Position numbers and translations under genes: made by a program
Notes under the pieces: model-generated
What the model was told of the DNA's origin: nothing
Database searches by the model: none
Seen by the model: the letters and a program-made list of their open reading frames with translations, nothing else
From: Elymus sibiricus
Taxonomy: Eukaryota; Streptophyta; Magnoliopsida; Poales; Poaceae
Reading direction: 5' to 3'
Assembly: GCA_039707655.1 (NCBI GenBank)
Contig: CM077674.1
Coordinates: 235,329,904-235,393,903 of the forward strand
DNA length: 64,000 bases
Part shown: positions 34,264 through 44,729 of the stretch, piece by piece
Position numbering within the stretch: position 1 is the stretch's first letter
Layout of the letters: each line of letters opens with the position of its first letter

Positions 34264-35634
34264 ATGCCTGGCTCCCCTCCGACGGCGCTGCGATCCACGG
34301 TGATCGTCCACCTCGACTCGCTAGTCCTCCACCCGCGGCCTGCTGGGTTGGCCGGAGGCGATGGTGCTGACGATGGAGATGGACATCCGTCCAGTCGCCG
34401 CTACCCCTGGGGCTGGGCCATGGTGGACGGCGAAGCGGTTGGCACGCGTTGTGCTGGTGGAACAGTCTTCCAGCGCCTCGGCGGCCGCGGAGATGCCTCC
34501 CGTCATGGACGCCGCCGGGCTTCCTCGGTCCCGCCCCGGCGCATGGAGGAGCCCTTCCCCGACACCCAAGGCGTTTCTGCCCTAACACCGGCTCAAGATG
34601 CTGCCCTGACACCGTCAGTCCGCCAGGCTACGGGCGTCCACGACGACGCCGCGCCACTTGTCGCTCACATGCACGCCGAGCCCCCCAGCGCGGCTGGTGG
34701 CCCGCTGCCCGAGGAGGATTCCCCCTTTCAGCCACCTGAAGATAGCCTGCTGCCCCCTGCTGCCGGCATGCCAAGCCTGCCCACCTCCGTTTCGTCTTCG
34801 ATGCAGACTGGCGTGCCTGCTTGTCTGGCCCCTCCTCTGCCGCTGTTGACCCTCACAACCAGCCACAGACCAAGGCTGAAGTCTATCATCGTGGTGCCCA
34901 CCCCATCACGGGAGCCAGAGATGTTGGACGGGCCAACTCCTGTTGCTGATGCGGCTGTGGTCTGGGACCCCACGGCTGTCGAGGAGCTGCTTTCCCCCCC
35001 TGCCGCTGGGCCAGCCGCTGCCAGCGCGGGGTTGGACATGGACTTGGTCAACTCCAGCCCTCCCCCGGTCATGGCTGAGGATCACGGGACACTGTTCGTG
35101 GGGCCTGCATCTGGGGCGCCATCCTACGCCACTCCCGCGAGCCCCCACATGGCCCTGACTAGTGGGGACGCCCCCGTCACCAACGCTACAACACACCAAG
35201 CGCTCCAAGAGGCCCCTGCTGCTGCTACCGCGCCGACCCAACCGGCAACGCGGGCCCAGGATAACACTGATGGGCTGGCCCGCTTCATCTCCGCACTGGC
35301 GTCGCCGGTGGAACCGGGCCTGGTGCGAGGCCCGGCCTTCAAGCCATTGGCACCTAGCAAGAGGCCCAAGGCACGCCCAACCCCCCCAACCCACAGAAGC
35401 GCTCGCATCGCAGCGACTCTGCCGCAAGGCACCAAGATCATGACCCAGGCTCAGCGCCTCGTCTGCCGCCGCCTCGGGGAAGAGTTCGATGACCCTGCAG
35501 ATACTGCACACGCTACAGCGATCCTGGCAAAGTACGCAGACAAGTTCAACACCGCCCTCACCGCGGCTCAGATCAAGGCGCTAACTGACCTTGCACTCAC
35601 CGCAACGATCAGCAAGAGGACTGCAGCAGCTTGA
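34264..35634 (+). CDS. L1-type LINE ORF1 protein, probably N-terminally truncated
   Basis: A 456-codon frame rich in Pro and Ala (residues 1-370), with a C-terminal segment from about residue 375 that is basic and helical: RSARIAATLP, then TQAQRLVCRRLGEEFDD and DKFNTALTAAQIKALTDLAL. A C-terminal region of this kind after a Pro/Ala linker is usual in ORF1 of grass L1 elements, where the protein binds RNA and accompanies ORF2. The expected N-terminal domain and CCHC knuckle are absent, so the frame probably begins inside the original ORF1 and the ATG at 34264 is fortuitous. The other frames over 34300-35500 on both strands are GC-driven shadows. The stop is 43 bases before the ORF2 start. Confidence 0.65.
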   Translation: MPGSPPTALRSTVIVHLDSLVLHPRPAGLAGGDGADDGDGHPSSRRYPWGWAMVDGEAVGTRCAGGTVFQRLGGRGDASRHGRRRASSVPPRRMEEPFPDTQGVSALTPAQDAALTPSVRQATGVHDDAAPLVAHMHAEPPSAAGGPLPEEDSPFQPPEDSLLPPAAGMPSLPTSVSSSMQTGVPACLAPPLPLLTLTTSHRPRLKSIIVVPTPSREPEMLDGPTPVADAAVVWDPTAVEELLSPPAAGPAAASAGLDMDLVNSSPPPVMAEDHGTLFVGPASGAPSYATPASPHMALTSGDAPVTNATTHQALQEAPAAATAPTQPATRAQDNTDGLARFISALASPVEPGLVRGPAFKPLAPSKRPKARPTPPTHRSARIAATLPQGTKIMTQAQRLVCRRLGEEFDDPADTAHATAILAKYADKFNTALTAAQIKALTDLALTATISKRTAAA

Positions 35635-35677
35635 GGCAGTTCCTGAATTTCTCGCAGTTTGAGTCGTTTTAGTTTCC

Positions 35678-38600
35678 ATGGATTGTTTCTCCTTCTTAGT
35701 CTGGAATGTCAAGGGCCTCAATAACCCCGCCCGTAGAACGGTTGTTCGTAACCTGGTTAGGGATCAGAGTAGTTCACTAATCTGTCTTCAAGAATCCAAG
35801 ATGCAAGATGTATCCCCAAGTTTGCTTTCTGAAATTTGTGGCCCCAGATGTACTGAGTATGTTTTCGCCCCTTCTATTGGAGCTAGCGGTGGGCTAATCA
35901 CTGCTTGGAACCCCGACCTGCTGGAAGTACAGTCTCACTCCTGTTCAAAACACTTCATCACTACAACCTGCTCTAGCAAAGCCACTGGAAAAGTTTGGAC
36001 GGTCATCAATGTCTACGGCCCGCAAGGAACTCATGAGAAGATTGAATTTCTGACTGAGCTAAAAGCTACTGCTTCTGCTGCCATCGGTTCTCTGCTCATT
36101 GTAGGGGACTTCAACCTCATCATCAGAGTGGAAGATAAAAATAACAGCAACATCAACCGGGGCCTGATGACTGCCTTCCGAAGATTCATGAATGAGATTC
36201 AGCTAAAAGACATGTACCTCCATGGAAGGCGATACACATGGAGCAATGAACAGCAAAACGCAACAATGGTCAAGATTGATCGCGCCCTTTACAATGAGCA
36301 CTGGAACACAGCTTTTCCCAACTGTTTACTGCAGGGCCTCTCAACAAGTGCCTCTGACCACTGCCCGCTACTACTCCTCACCAACAACACCTTTAAACCC
36401 TGTCGGCAATTCCGTTTTGAAAATATGTGGACGAAATGGGAGGGATTCCAAGATACTGTCAACTCTGCTTGGTCCTCGGTCAGCCACGCTGAAGATGCCT
36501 TCCTTTCTCTGAATAAGAAGCTTGCTGCAACAGCCAAAGCGCTGAAATCATGGAGCTCCCGACGATGCAGTGACCTAAAGCTGCGATCTGCTATTGTCAA
36601 CGAGCTCATTCACCGACTTGACATAGCAATGGATAACCGGCCGTTGACACCGGAAGAAATTACATTCAGAAAACTCTTGAAGCTCCAGTGCCTCGGGCTT
36701 GCTGCGATCGAGCGATCCATGTGGCGTCAGAGATCGCGATTCCTGTGGCTGAAGATGGGAGACTGCAACACCAAGTTCTTCTACCTAAAGGCTTCGGCAA
36801 GGCGCAGGAAAAATGCAATCCCTGCCCTTGTCATTAATGATGCACCAATCACAGACCAAGACGAAAAAGTTGCTGCCATATGGGATCATTTCAATCAGCT
36901 AATTGGCACATACAGGAGCTGCAACACTACCCTCAATCTCCAACAGCTTTTTGATGACAGCACAAACCCGCCTCCGAACCTAGGCTGCCTTACCACACCG
37001 ATCACTGAAGAGGAAGTCAAGGTGGCAATCATGGACATGCACCCGGAGAAAGCACCGGGCCCCGATGGCTTCACTGGACAGTTCTTCAGAGTTTGTTGGC
37101 AAACCATCAAGCATGACATCCTCCGGGCAATCAGGAAATTGCAGTCTTGTAATGGGCAGAACCTACACCTCCTCAACTCCGCCACGATGATCCTTGTCCC
37201 AAAATTCAACGGAGCTTGCCACCCAAAAGATTTCAGACCAATCTCCCTCATACACAGTTTTGCTAAAATCTATGCCAAAATCCTTGCAACTAGGCTGCAG
37301 TTGGTCATCACTAGCCTCATTAGCCCCTGCCAAAATGCCTTCATACGTGGGAAAAGCATACATGACAACTTCACTTATGTTCAATGCCTAGTGAAAGCCC
37401 TCAAGCAAAAGAAGATTCCATCAATTCTTCTCAAACTTGATATATCCAAGGCCTTTGATTCAGTCTCCTGGGAGTTCCTCCTACAATTGCTGCAATTCAG
37501 AGGGTTTGGATCCGCTTGGATTGATGCTATTGCTGCTCTCTTGCGCACAAGCTCCACTAAAATCCTGGTCAATGGTGAGCTCTCAAATAACATTCTGCAC
37601 CGGAAAGGATTGAGGCAAGGGGACCCTTTGTCGCCCCTTCTCTTTGTTCTTGTCATGGACTGCCTTGCAAGAATAATGGACAAAGCACACAGAGCCAAAA
37701 TCCTATCACCCCTAAGCCCACAACAAGTCAAGTTCAGAGCCTCCCTTTATGCAGACGATGTAATCATATTTCTAAAACCACAACTGCACGACATGGAAGC
37801 AACTAGCCAGATTATGAAGCTTTTTGGGCTTGCAACTGGGCTACACACAAACTTCCAAAAAAGTAGCTTCTACCCAATTAGGTGTGAAGGGATCGATCTT
37901 CAAGCTCTCCAAGCAACCCTGGGCTGTCAACTGGCACAGTTCCCCTGCAAATATCTTGGAATGCCACTCACTGACAGAAAGCTCACCAAAAACGACTGCC
38001 AGCCGATTATGGATAAGTTCGGGTCTGCTTGTGCAGGATGGAAGATTGGCTGGATCAATATTGCTGGCAGACTCACTCTGGTTCGGGTAGTTCTCTCGGC
38101 TCTCCTCACTTTCCAGATGATTTCAATTGCCCAGCCAAAGTGGCTCGATAAGATGGTGGATAAAATTAGAAGACCCTTCCTCTGGACAGGAGAGTGCAGC
38201 GCTCCTGGTGGTAAATGCCTTGTGAGATGGTCCATAGTATGCCGGCCACTTGAGTTCGGAGGACTAGGAATTTCAAACCTGTTCCTTCACAGTATCGCTC
38301 TACGCCTTCGATGGTTATGGCAACAAGCGACGCTCACGGACAGGCCGTGGGAAGGACTGCCTTTCCCTTCGGACAAGGTCTCGCAGAAATTTTTTGAGGC
38401 AAGCACTGTCATCCATGTTGGAAATGGGGAGAAATACAAATTCTGGCACCGTCACTGGCTTAATGGATGCACCCTCAAGGACGCTGCTTCGCACCTCTTT
38501 GCTCACAGTCGAAAAAGACAGATCACGATCAAGATGGCCGTCTCAGGCAACAACTGGATTCAATACATCAAGCCCAACCCCCCACTTGCTGTTCTTCGTG

Positions 38601-39235
38601 AATACATATGGCTGTGGAATCTAATGCAAGGTGTGCATCTCCAGACCGACACACCTGACTCCATTAGTTGGAAGTGGACTGCCGATGGATCATACTCGGC
38701 AAAATCTGCCTACTATATGCTCTTCCAAGGACTGAAGAGATCAAATGCCAAGCAGCTGATCTGGGATTCAAAAACCCCGGCAAAGTGCAAATTCCATGCT
38801 TGGTTGGCCATCCAAGGAAGATGTAACACTGCTGACATTTTGCTGAAGAAAGGATGGCCACACACCCCGATCTGCAAGCTCTGCAACACCCAGCCGGAGA
38901 CAGCGCTGCACCTTTTCGCCCAATGCAGTCTTAGCCGGACGATCTGGGAGGAAATCATTCGCCGCTTTAACATAGACATGGAGCCACCTGCTAGTAATGA
39001 ACGAAGCCTTGAACATTGGTGGATCCAATCAATCAACAACAGACCGCAAGCCACGATCAACAAGACATGCACTCTCTTCATTTGTATCTGGTGGAAAATC
39101 TGGAAGGAAAGAAACAATCGCATTTTCAAAAACAAGGCATGCAACGTCCCTTCTCTCCTGCTGAAAATATACAACGAACTCAATTCATGGAGGCTAGCCG
39201 GCCTTGCCGGGGCAATGTGGATGCCACCTGACTAA
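35678..39235 (+). CDS. L1-type LINE ORF2: endonuclease, reverse transcriptase, zinc-binding C-terminus, uninterrupted
   Basis: One frame of 1185 aa without stops. The APE-type endonuclease covers about residues 1-230: FLVWNVKGLNNPARR, LICLQESKM, INVYGPQG, VGDFNLII and ASDHCPLLL all contain the expected catalytic or structural residues. Reverse transcriptase covers about residues 450-760: KAPGPDGFTGQFF, FRPISLIHSFAKIYAKIL, LLKLDISKAFDSVSWEFLLQ, GLRQGDPLSPLLF and SLYADDVIIFLKP with the intact YADD near residue 690, then CKYLGMPLTDRKL. A zf-RVT region lies near residues 1030-1100 (CKFHAWLAIQGRC, CKLCNTQPETALHLFAQC). No RNase H domain follows. The protein nicks target DNA and primes cDNA synthesis there. 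All catalytic motifs are present, unlike the L1 copy at 28.4-31.9 kb. Confidence 0.93.
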   Translation: MDCFSFLVWNVKGLNNPARRTVVRNLVRDQSSSLICLQESKMQDVSPSLLSEICGPRCTEYVFAPSIGASGGLITAWNPDLLEVQSHSCSKHFITTTCSSKATGKVWTVINVYGPQGTHEKIEFLTELKATASAAIGSLLIVGDFNLIIRVEDKNNSNINRGLMTAFRRFMNEIQLKDMYLHGRRYTWSNEQQNATMVKIDRALYNEHWNTAFPNCLLQGLSTSASDHCPLLLLTNNTFKPCRQFRFENMWTKWEGFQDTVNSAWSSVSHAEDAFLSLNKKLAATAKALKSWSSRRCSDLKLRSAIVNELIHRLDIAMDNRPLTPEEITFRKLLKLQCLGLAAIERSMWRQRSRFLWLKMGDCNTKFFYLKASARRRKNAIPALVINDAPITDQDEKVAAIWDHFNQLIGTYRSCNTTLNLQQLFDDSTNPPPNLGCLTTPITEEEVKVAIMDMHPEKAPGPDGFTGQFFRVCWQTIKHDILRAIRKLQSCNGQNLHLLNSATMILVPKFNGACHPKDFRPISLIHSFAKIYAKILATRLQLVITSLISPCQNAFIRGKSIHDNFTYVQCLVKALKQKKIPSILLKLDISKAFDSVSWEFLLQLLQFRGFGSAWIDAIAALLRTSSTKILVNGELSNNILHRKGLRQGDPLSPLLFVLVMDCLARIMDKAHRAKILSPLSPQQVKFRASLYADDVIIFLKPQLHDMEATSQIMKLFGLATGLHTNFQKSSFYPIRCEGIDLQALQATLGCQLAQFPCKYLGMPLTDRKLTKNDCQPIMDKFGSACAGWKIGWINIAGRLTLVRVVLSALLTFQMISIAQPKWLDKMVDKIRRPFLWTGECSAPGGKCLVRWSIVCRPLEFGGLGISNLFLHSIALRLRWLWQQATLTDRPWEGLPFPSDKVSQKFFEASTVIHVGNGEKYKFWHRHWLNGCTLKDAASHLFAHSRKRQITIKMAVSGNNWIQYIKPNPPLAVLREYIWLWNLMQGVHLQTDTPDSISWKWTADGSYSAKSAYYMLFQGLKRSNAKQLIWDSKTPAKCKFHAWLAIQGRCNTADILLKKGWPHTPICKLCNTQPETALHLFAQCSLSRTIWEEIIRRFNIDMEPPASNERSLEHWWIQSINNRPQATINKTCTLFICIWWKIWKERNNRIFKNKACNVPSLLLKIYNELNSWRLAGLAGAMWMPPD

Positions 39236-39373
39236 AAATATGACCCTAGGCTATCCTTTTCACTTTCTTCTTCTACTTCTTCTTTTCATACTTTGTTCAC
39301 ACTTGTAACTGCCGTCTTTGGCACCCTTCTTAATGAATGAAATCAGCACTGGCTGTGTTTCGTCAAAAAAAAA

Positions 39374-40018
39374 ACAATACTTGGTCTTCTTGTAGTTGAT
39401 CCAGACATGTACCTGAAGCTGTTTTTGGCCAAATTAATCTTTCCCATGATTGAGAACTACATCATCAAATTGCCAAACAATTCTTGTTCATTACAGACAT
39501 AAAAATCTTTGAAAAAATAACCCACTGGTCTTTTTCGGCAAGAAATACTCAAACGTTTACTTTTTAGTGTACATTATTTTTCAACAACAATTCTCACCAA
39601 AAAAGCATCCTAATTTCACGCAAAGAATTGTTTCAAAATCTGGGCACATGAAAGATCAAGGTTCATGAATGGATAAACACATGCACCACAATCCAATGAA
39701 TTTAATGAATCAAAGAAGCATAAACAAAGAAGAAATCACTACTTGCATGGAGAATCAGCAGAAGTTTGCTGTCGGTGAGAACTCTGTACTCAGCAAAAAG
39801 AACGATTCTACTTCAACAAAACATAGAAATTTACAAAAAAACATGTGATCTATGAAAACAATCAATCAATTGGTTCTATTTGCTAGTACAAAAGGCAAAG
39901 TATCCATGGATAGAAATCAACTACGTCTAACTGATTTGTGGATTGAAGATTAGAGAAGAACCATGCCTAATTAGCAATAGTACAGCCTAAATCTGGACAA
40001 AGAGCACCTCGCCAAGAG
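39374..40018. other. AT-rich intergenic DNA
   Basis: No ORF or repeat recognised between the LINE tail and the GC-rich block at 40.02 kb. Confidence 0.45.
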
Positions 40019-40379
40019 ATGGCAGCTGCAGATAGTGGTGGATCGTTGCAGCCGGCGGTGATGCCTTCAATTCTCCACCGCCTCCTCATGCGGGATACGC
40101 AACAGATGTCACTGGCGCCCTCGGATCTGGCCGGGAGCACCTCCCATCTTCTTCACGATGCCATCTATCGACAGATCTACACCTTGCCGTCGCAGGTCAG
40201 AGCTAGACCGCTGCAGAACATCAACTCATCGCCGTCGCCGTCACCGTCGCCGTCGGAGGGCACATCCATCGTGGACAGAGGTAGGGGGAGGGGGAGGGGG
40301 TCGGCGGCAGCGACAGGATGGCACCTGCAGATTTTATTAATGCGCATGTGCACCACACGACTCGGCCCATGTTGATCTC
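40019..40379. other. GC-rich exon-like block, strand uncertain
   Basis: Both strands look coding. Plus: a frame starting MAAADSGGSLQPAVMPSILH. Minus: a frame starting MDVPSDGDGDGDGDELMF at about 40272 and followed by a donor-like AAG|GTGTAG. A GCCGTC hexamer repeat at 40230-40255 accounts for the Ser-Pro or Asp-Gly repeats. It may be a gene fragment carried by the Mutator-like arrangement whose right inverted repeat is next to it. Confidence 0.3.
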
Positions 40380-40449
40380 CAGCGACCAGCGTAGATCCCA
40401 AGACGCTACGAAGGATCGGGATAGCGAGCTCCCTGTCGCTCGAGCACCA
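40380..40449 (-). repeat. right copy of the distant inverted repeat (partner at 33346-33420)
   Basis: In complement the block starts TTTGGTGCTCGAGCGACAGG and continues with GAGCTCGCTATCCCGATCC. Over 33346-40449 the two copies would bracket a 7.1-kb span that contains the Stowaway and the open L1. Confidence 0.4.
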
Positions 40450-41395
40450 AAACGCCGCACTCCTTACCTAATCCCTAGTAAGACCATTGTGCTCCACGTT
40501 TTACTTACGAGTTCCCTTGCAGTATTGGCAGTGTCACTCACACAACTTACGCCATGTACGTCGACAGCATCTCCTGACCAAATCATCTCCATTAGCCTAG
40601 AGAACCATGATGCGCATGACACGTCGATCCCCACGAAGAAAAACCAGCCAAAGGGGCAGTGGGATAGGTAGTTGAGGCTGCTCTTCACAGGCTCCACAGC
40701 AACAAGAATGTACCACTCATCCATCACAACAACCTGGATAAGCAGGGGAAATAAAGCTCCGGAAGAAGCCACTTTGTTTGTTTCAAGTGGGGTCGTGTGG
40801 TGGGACAGAACTTAACAGCCCAACCGCTGGAGCGGGGAGAATTCCGGCTTTGAGCTCGACACCATGCCTTCTTCCCTCCTCCGCTCCGCTGCCGAAAGAC
40901 CCACTCGCGCTGCAATGTCCTTGACGCTAGCTCCCACCCCGCTGGCTCTGACCCCTCAACGCGCCGACCAAACTGTCCGCATATTCACCTCATTGCAAAC
41001 AAAATCTTGGGCCAGAGAATGGAGATAGATAGCCGCGACTGAGCTTCACTTCGCTGGTTCTCTTTTCTCTTTCTGCTCTGCCGACTGCCGGCCTATATCT
41101 CTGCCTCATCTGTTGTGTATCACATGTTTAAGCCGTTTATCCAGGTTAGTGCATCCATTTGTTTATATTCTTGCAGCATTTTCCTGCTTTTCTTGGTTCC
41201 TGGTTGATTTGTGTAACTTGATCATGTTTCCAGTTCTGCACTAAATGCTCCTGTTGACAAACTTCAGTTGATATAGTCTCTAAGGTTAACCATTTTTTTT
41301 CTTTTCCTTTCTCTTTTTCGATGATCCTAGCTCGGAGCCGCCCATTGCTACGGAATCATAGTTAATTCAGTTGAAAGGCTAGTTGAAACATGTTT
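40450..41395 (+). promoter_or_regulatory. upstream region of the FPP gene
   Basis: A CT-rich, 5' UTR-like stretch at about 41040-41140 (TTCTCTTTTCTCTTTCTGC) ends with a donor-like CCAG|GTTAGTG at 41140-41146. It could be the first exon of the FPP transcript. No TATA box is assigned. Confidence 0.35.
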
Positions 41396-41516
41396 TAATT
41401 TTTTTTTTTTTTTTTGAAAAGAGGGTTTAACCCCGGGCCTCTGCATCCATCGATGCACAAACCCTCAATTAATTATTGCAACGTTTACAACCATCCACCA
41501 AGTCTCAAAAGTAAAG
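41396..41516 (-). mobile_element. 5'-truncated poly(A) retroposon tail
   Basis: A 17-20 base T run (41400-41416) followed by GGGCCTCTGCATCCATCGATG and TTAATTATTG on the plus strand is the complement of a retroposon 3' end ending in poly(A). The same phrase recurs at 49.45 kb. CATGTTT at 41389-41395 and 41517-41523 is a plausible 7-bp target duplication. Confidence 0.6.
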
Positions 41517-42184
41517 CATGTTTACATTTGTTTCTGTGTCTGGCTTTGATAAATTTTTTCCTTATTAAATGAACATGCAAATTTCCCGAATAAAAGGAAG
41601 AATATGCAACTTTGGTACAATGGTGTGATTCTATATGTAAAACTTGTAATGATATTATGTGCAAGTGTATGTATAATTATCTGTTAAGATGGAATAACTC
41701 TATTTCACATTTTCACTCGCAGAACTACGCAAAACAGGTGAACCTTGACTACAAAATCATTCAGGACCAACTAGTTCACCAAAAAGTATAACTTGATATA
41801 CATTAGCAATAGGACAAACAAATGTCCCCCGTTCAACATACTGAATTTATGAGTCATATCAAAGTTCTTTAGAAAATCATGAAGTTGAAAATTACTCAAA
41901 GAACCACGCTTCCAATCTCCCAAACCGGCTCGGTGTAAATCAAATTGGTTTGGTACATTCATGAAAATATGCTAATATGCATTATTAGTTCAAAAACGTT
42001 AGTGGGTCTTGTGCAAAGTTCAAGCAGTAAAATGGGCAGGTTGTCAAATATAGTAGATTGTGACTAAGTTACCCCATTGCCAGGTTGAGAAGAGTGATTA
42101 GCTAAGAACTTTGCTCTCGTGAAGAGTACTTTAATTTGGTGATTCCTCTCAAGAGAAGGTGTACTAAGAAAGCATACAGTAACA
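41517..42184. other. non-coding DNA upstream of the FPP coding exon, probably intron
   Basis: AT-rich. An acceptor-like CATACAG ends at 42179, just before the first coding ATG; a small exon-like piece between CGCAG and CAG|GTGAAC lies near 41722-41737. Confidence 0.35.
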
Positions 42185-44729
42185 ATGGCTGAAATGGAAG
42201 ATGCTCTGAGATCCTGCATGGAGCAGCTGCTCATTGCCAGAGAAGAGCGGGAGCAAATCATCTTGGAAGCAGCCAGCGAGATATCCTCCCAGCAAAAGAA
42301 ATCGCGTGATCTACAGCACAGCCTCGAAGCCGCGAACAAGAAGGCCGCGAAGCTGGCCGCCGAGAACAACAGCCTCTGCAAGGCCATGGACGCCAAGGAC
42401 AAGCTCGTCAGGGAGCTGAGGGAGTCCAAGGCAGCCTCCGACCAGGAGCTCTCCGGCGCGACGGCGAAGCTGGACGCGGCGCAGAAGCAGAGCGCGTCGC
42501 TGCAGTACGAGGCGCGCATGCTCCAGAAGGAGTTGGAGGTGAGGAGCCAGGAGCGGGAGTACGACCTCAGATCCGTGGACGCCGCCCGCGCGCAGCAAGC
42601 GGAGAGCCTGAAGAAGATCGCGCAGCTGGAGGGCGAGTGCCAGCGCCTGCGCGCCATGGTCCGGAAGCGGCTCCCCGGGCCGGCCGCCTTGGCCAAGATG
42701 AGAGACGAGGTCGAGCCGCAGCAGCCGCCGCCGCCGTCCAGGGCCGGTGCCAGCCCGAGGCGGCCGCGTTCCGTGACGCCGATGATGTCGCCGCGTTCGG
42801 TGACGCCGACGGTGTCGCCGCGGCCCGTGACGCCGCGGCGCGCTCCGGAGCCTGATCAGAGCTACGCCGTCAGGTTGCGCGCGATCGAGGACGAGAACAA
42901 CGTTCTGAAGCGGATGCTGGCGACGAGGGACACCAAGCTGCAGTTCACGCAGAAGAAGTACGCAGAGGAGGCCAGCAAGCTCTCGGCGGTGCAGGGGCAG
43001 CTCAAAGAGCTGACGGAGGAGAGCAAGCGGCTGAGCGATGCACACGCGAAGTCCGAGTCGTGGGCCTCTGCTTTGGTGTCTGAACTGGACCAGCTCAGGG
43101 CTGGGAAGCAGGGACATGGAGCATCGTCCGTCATGGTGTCGGACATGAGCTTGCTCGATGACTTCGCCGAGATCGAGAGGATGGAGATGGCATCAGGGGA
43201 TCATCAAACATCAAGACATTCGCCCGACAAGAACGACGAGAGTCTGGTCCTAGAACATGGTCATCCTGAATGGCTGCAGGATGTCTGGAAACTCGTTATA
43301 CGTAACCATGAAGCAACTGGAGAAAGCATGGACGCCATCCTTGATGGAATAAGGCGTGCACTGGACGAGGGCCCTGTTCATGGGAATGGAGATGCTTCTG
43401 ATCTGCTCTATGACCGGACCAAAGTGGAGAAACTGATCGCCAATCTGATTGACAAAATCACGGCCACGATCCGCGTTTCGGCAGAAGACGATGCTGCAAG
43501 ATATGGATCGTTGTTGCATGCCAAGCCTGAATTTTATGCTCGCCTTGAGTACCTGGTTCATGTCTGCCATGATGTGCTACAGAGGAAAGCCAGGCTTGAA
43601 AATTTTATCGACGAGGTTTGCATGGTACTAGAGTATATAATGAGCATATACTTCTCGAACCAAGATCGATCGGACACCGTGGATGGTAATGAAAATGATT
43701 TTGATGCACATGATGAACCTGACACGCAGAGTGCAACATCAGCAGTAGCACTGGGTATCCAAACAGAAGCACAAAAGGAACAGGTTCAGTCACTGGAATG
43801 TCAGCACCCTGATAAAATTCAAGAGAGACAGCTTAATGAAGAACTTGCAATGGTCATGCTAGATCAGACTGATGATATCCAACCGGGGAGGAAGTCGTCT
43901 TACTATGAGATGGAAAGGTAACTAATAACGCAAGCATCTACCGAACAGCTAAACAGGGCTTCCTTTCAACTATTTTTGAGTAATTTTCAGTTTAATTTTG
44001 TTCTTTGTAATGCAGTCTCACTGCTGATGGAATGGGAGAAAACTTGGCAGAAAAGGAGGCAAAACAACTAGCAACAGTAAGTTCTCATGTTTCTCGTTCG
44101 TTTGTATTTTGTTCAGAAAAAAGAACATTCTGACTGTTACCTGATATTTTTCACTTCAGATTTATCTCATTTCATTTAAATGTGACCTGATATGTTATAT
44201 GTCACAATTCTCTCTTTTCACTTACATAATCATCAGGAATAAGATTTGACAGCATTTGCGCTTCATGCAGGACTCAGAGATATCTGCAGCAGCTGACAAG
44301 CTTGCAGAGTGCCAGGAGACCATCACGAATCTAAGCAAACAATTGCAGGCTCTCCAGACTCTGCCGAATTCAGGCACTCCAGATATCTCAATGCACAGCC
44401 CACGGCCGAGCTCTGCTGACTACAAGCCCCAGTCACTTGGAAGCATCCTTGCTGACGAGGGCGGCAGCACAGCCGAGGGTCACAGCTCTCCCACGCCCAA
44501 ACAAGTGCACCCGGGGGAAGAACATGGCGAGCCTGACGCTGCAGCACGAAAGAGCACGACACAAGAGCAGAATCCTGACGCCGAGGGGAAGGCATCGGCG
44601 GTGCAAACTGTTGTTCAGCCGTTGGTCCCGAAGCATGAGACAGCTGCTGATCCTAGGAAGAAGAAGCGGGGTCAGAGCTTGCTAGGCAGGATGATCTTCA
44701 GGAAAAGAGTGGAAGGCACCTCCTCCTAG
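42185..44729 (+). CDS. FPP: filament-like plant protein (FPP), long coiled coil
   Basis: Three coding exons: 42185-43917, 44016-44076 and 44271-44729, with GT-AG introns and matching phases (2, then 0). They give 750 aa. The N-terminal 180 residues are heptad-rich coiled coil (MEDALRSCMEQLLIAREERE, KLAAENNSLCKAMDAKDKL, LQYEARMLQKELEVRSQERE). The block ECQRLRAMVRKRLPGPAALA (about residues 152-171) is the signature of the FPP family (DUF869). A Ser-Pro/Thr-Pro repeat (SVTPMMSPRSVTP) follows at about 193-220, then a second coiled coil and SWASALVSELDQL near 290. The C-terminus has AAADKLAECQETITNLSKQL and a basic RKKKRGQSLLGRM end. FPPs were described as plant homologues in structure of filament proteins; several act at the plasma membrane or on microtubules, but the role of this member is unknown. 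The frame is open upstream of the first ATG to 42143, and other FPPs carry an extra N-terminal part, so an upstream coding exon is possible. Confidence 0.88.

Larger units (their letters stand above)
34258..39373 (+). mobile_element. L1-type LINE with two open ORFs and poly(A) tail
   Basis: Sharp change from AT-rich to GC-rich DNA near 34258 marks the probable 5' end. ORF1 (34264-35634) and ORF2 (35678-39235) follow, then a 130-bp 3' UTR with TTAATGAATGAAATCAGC and an A9-10 run at about 39365-39373. The 5' end is probably truncated because ORF1 lacks the N-terminal domain and zinc knuckle usual in plant L1 ORF1 proteins. Only ACAAT is shared by the two flanks (34249-34253 and 39373-39377), which is too short to claim as a target duplication. 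Confidence 0.85.

Noticed and set aside
34243..39382. A target-site duplication ACAAT for the open L1
   Set aside because: Five shared bases next to an A run are expected by chance; typical L1 duplications are longer.
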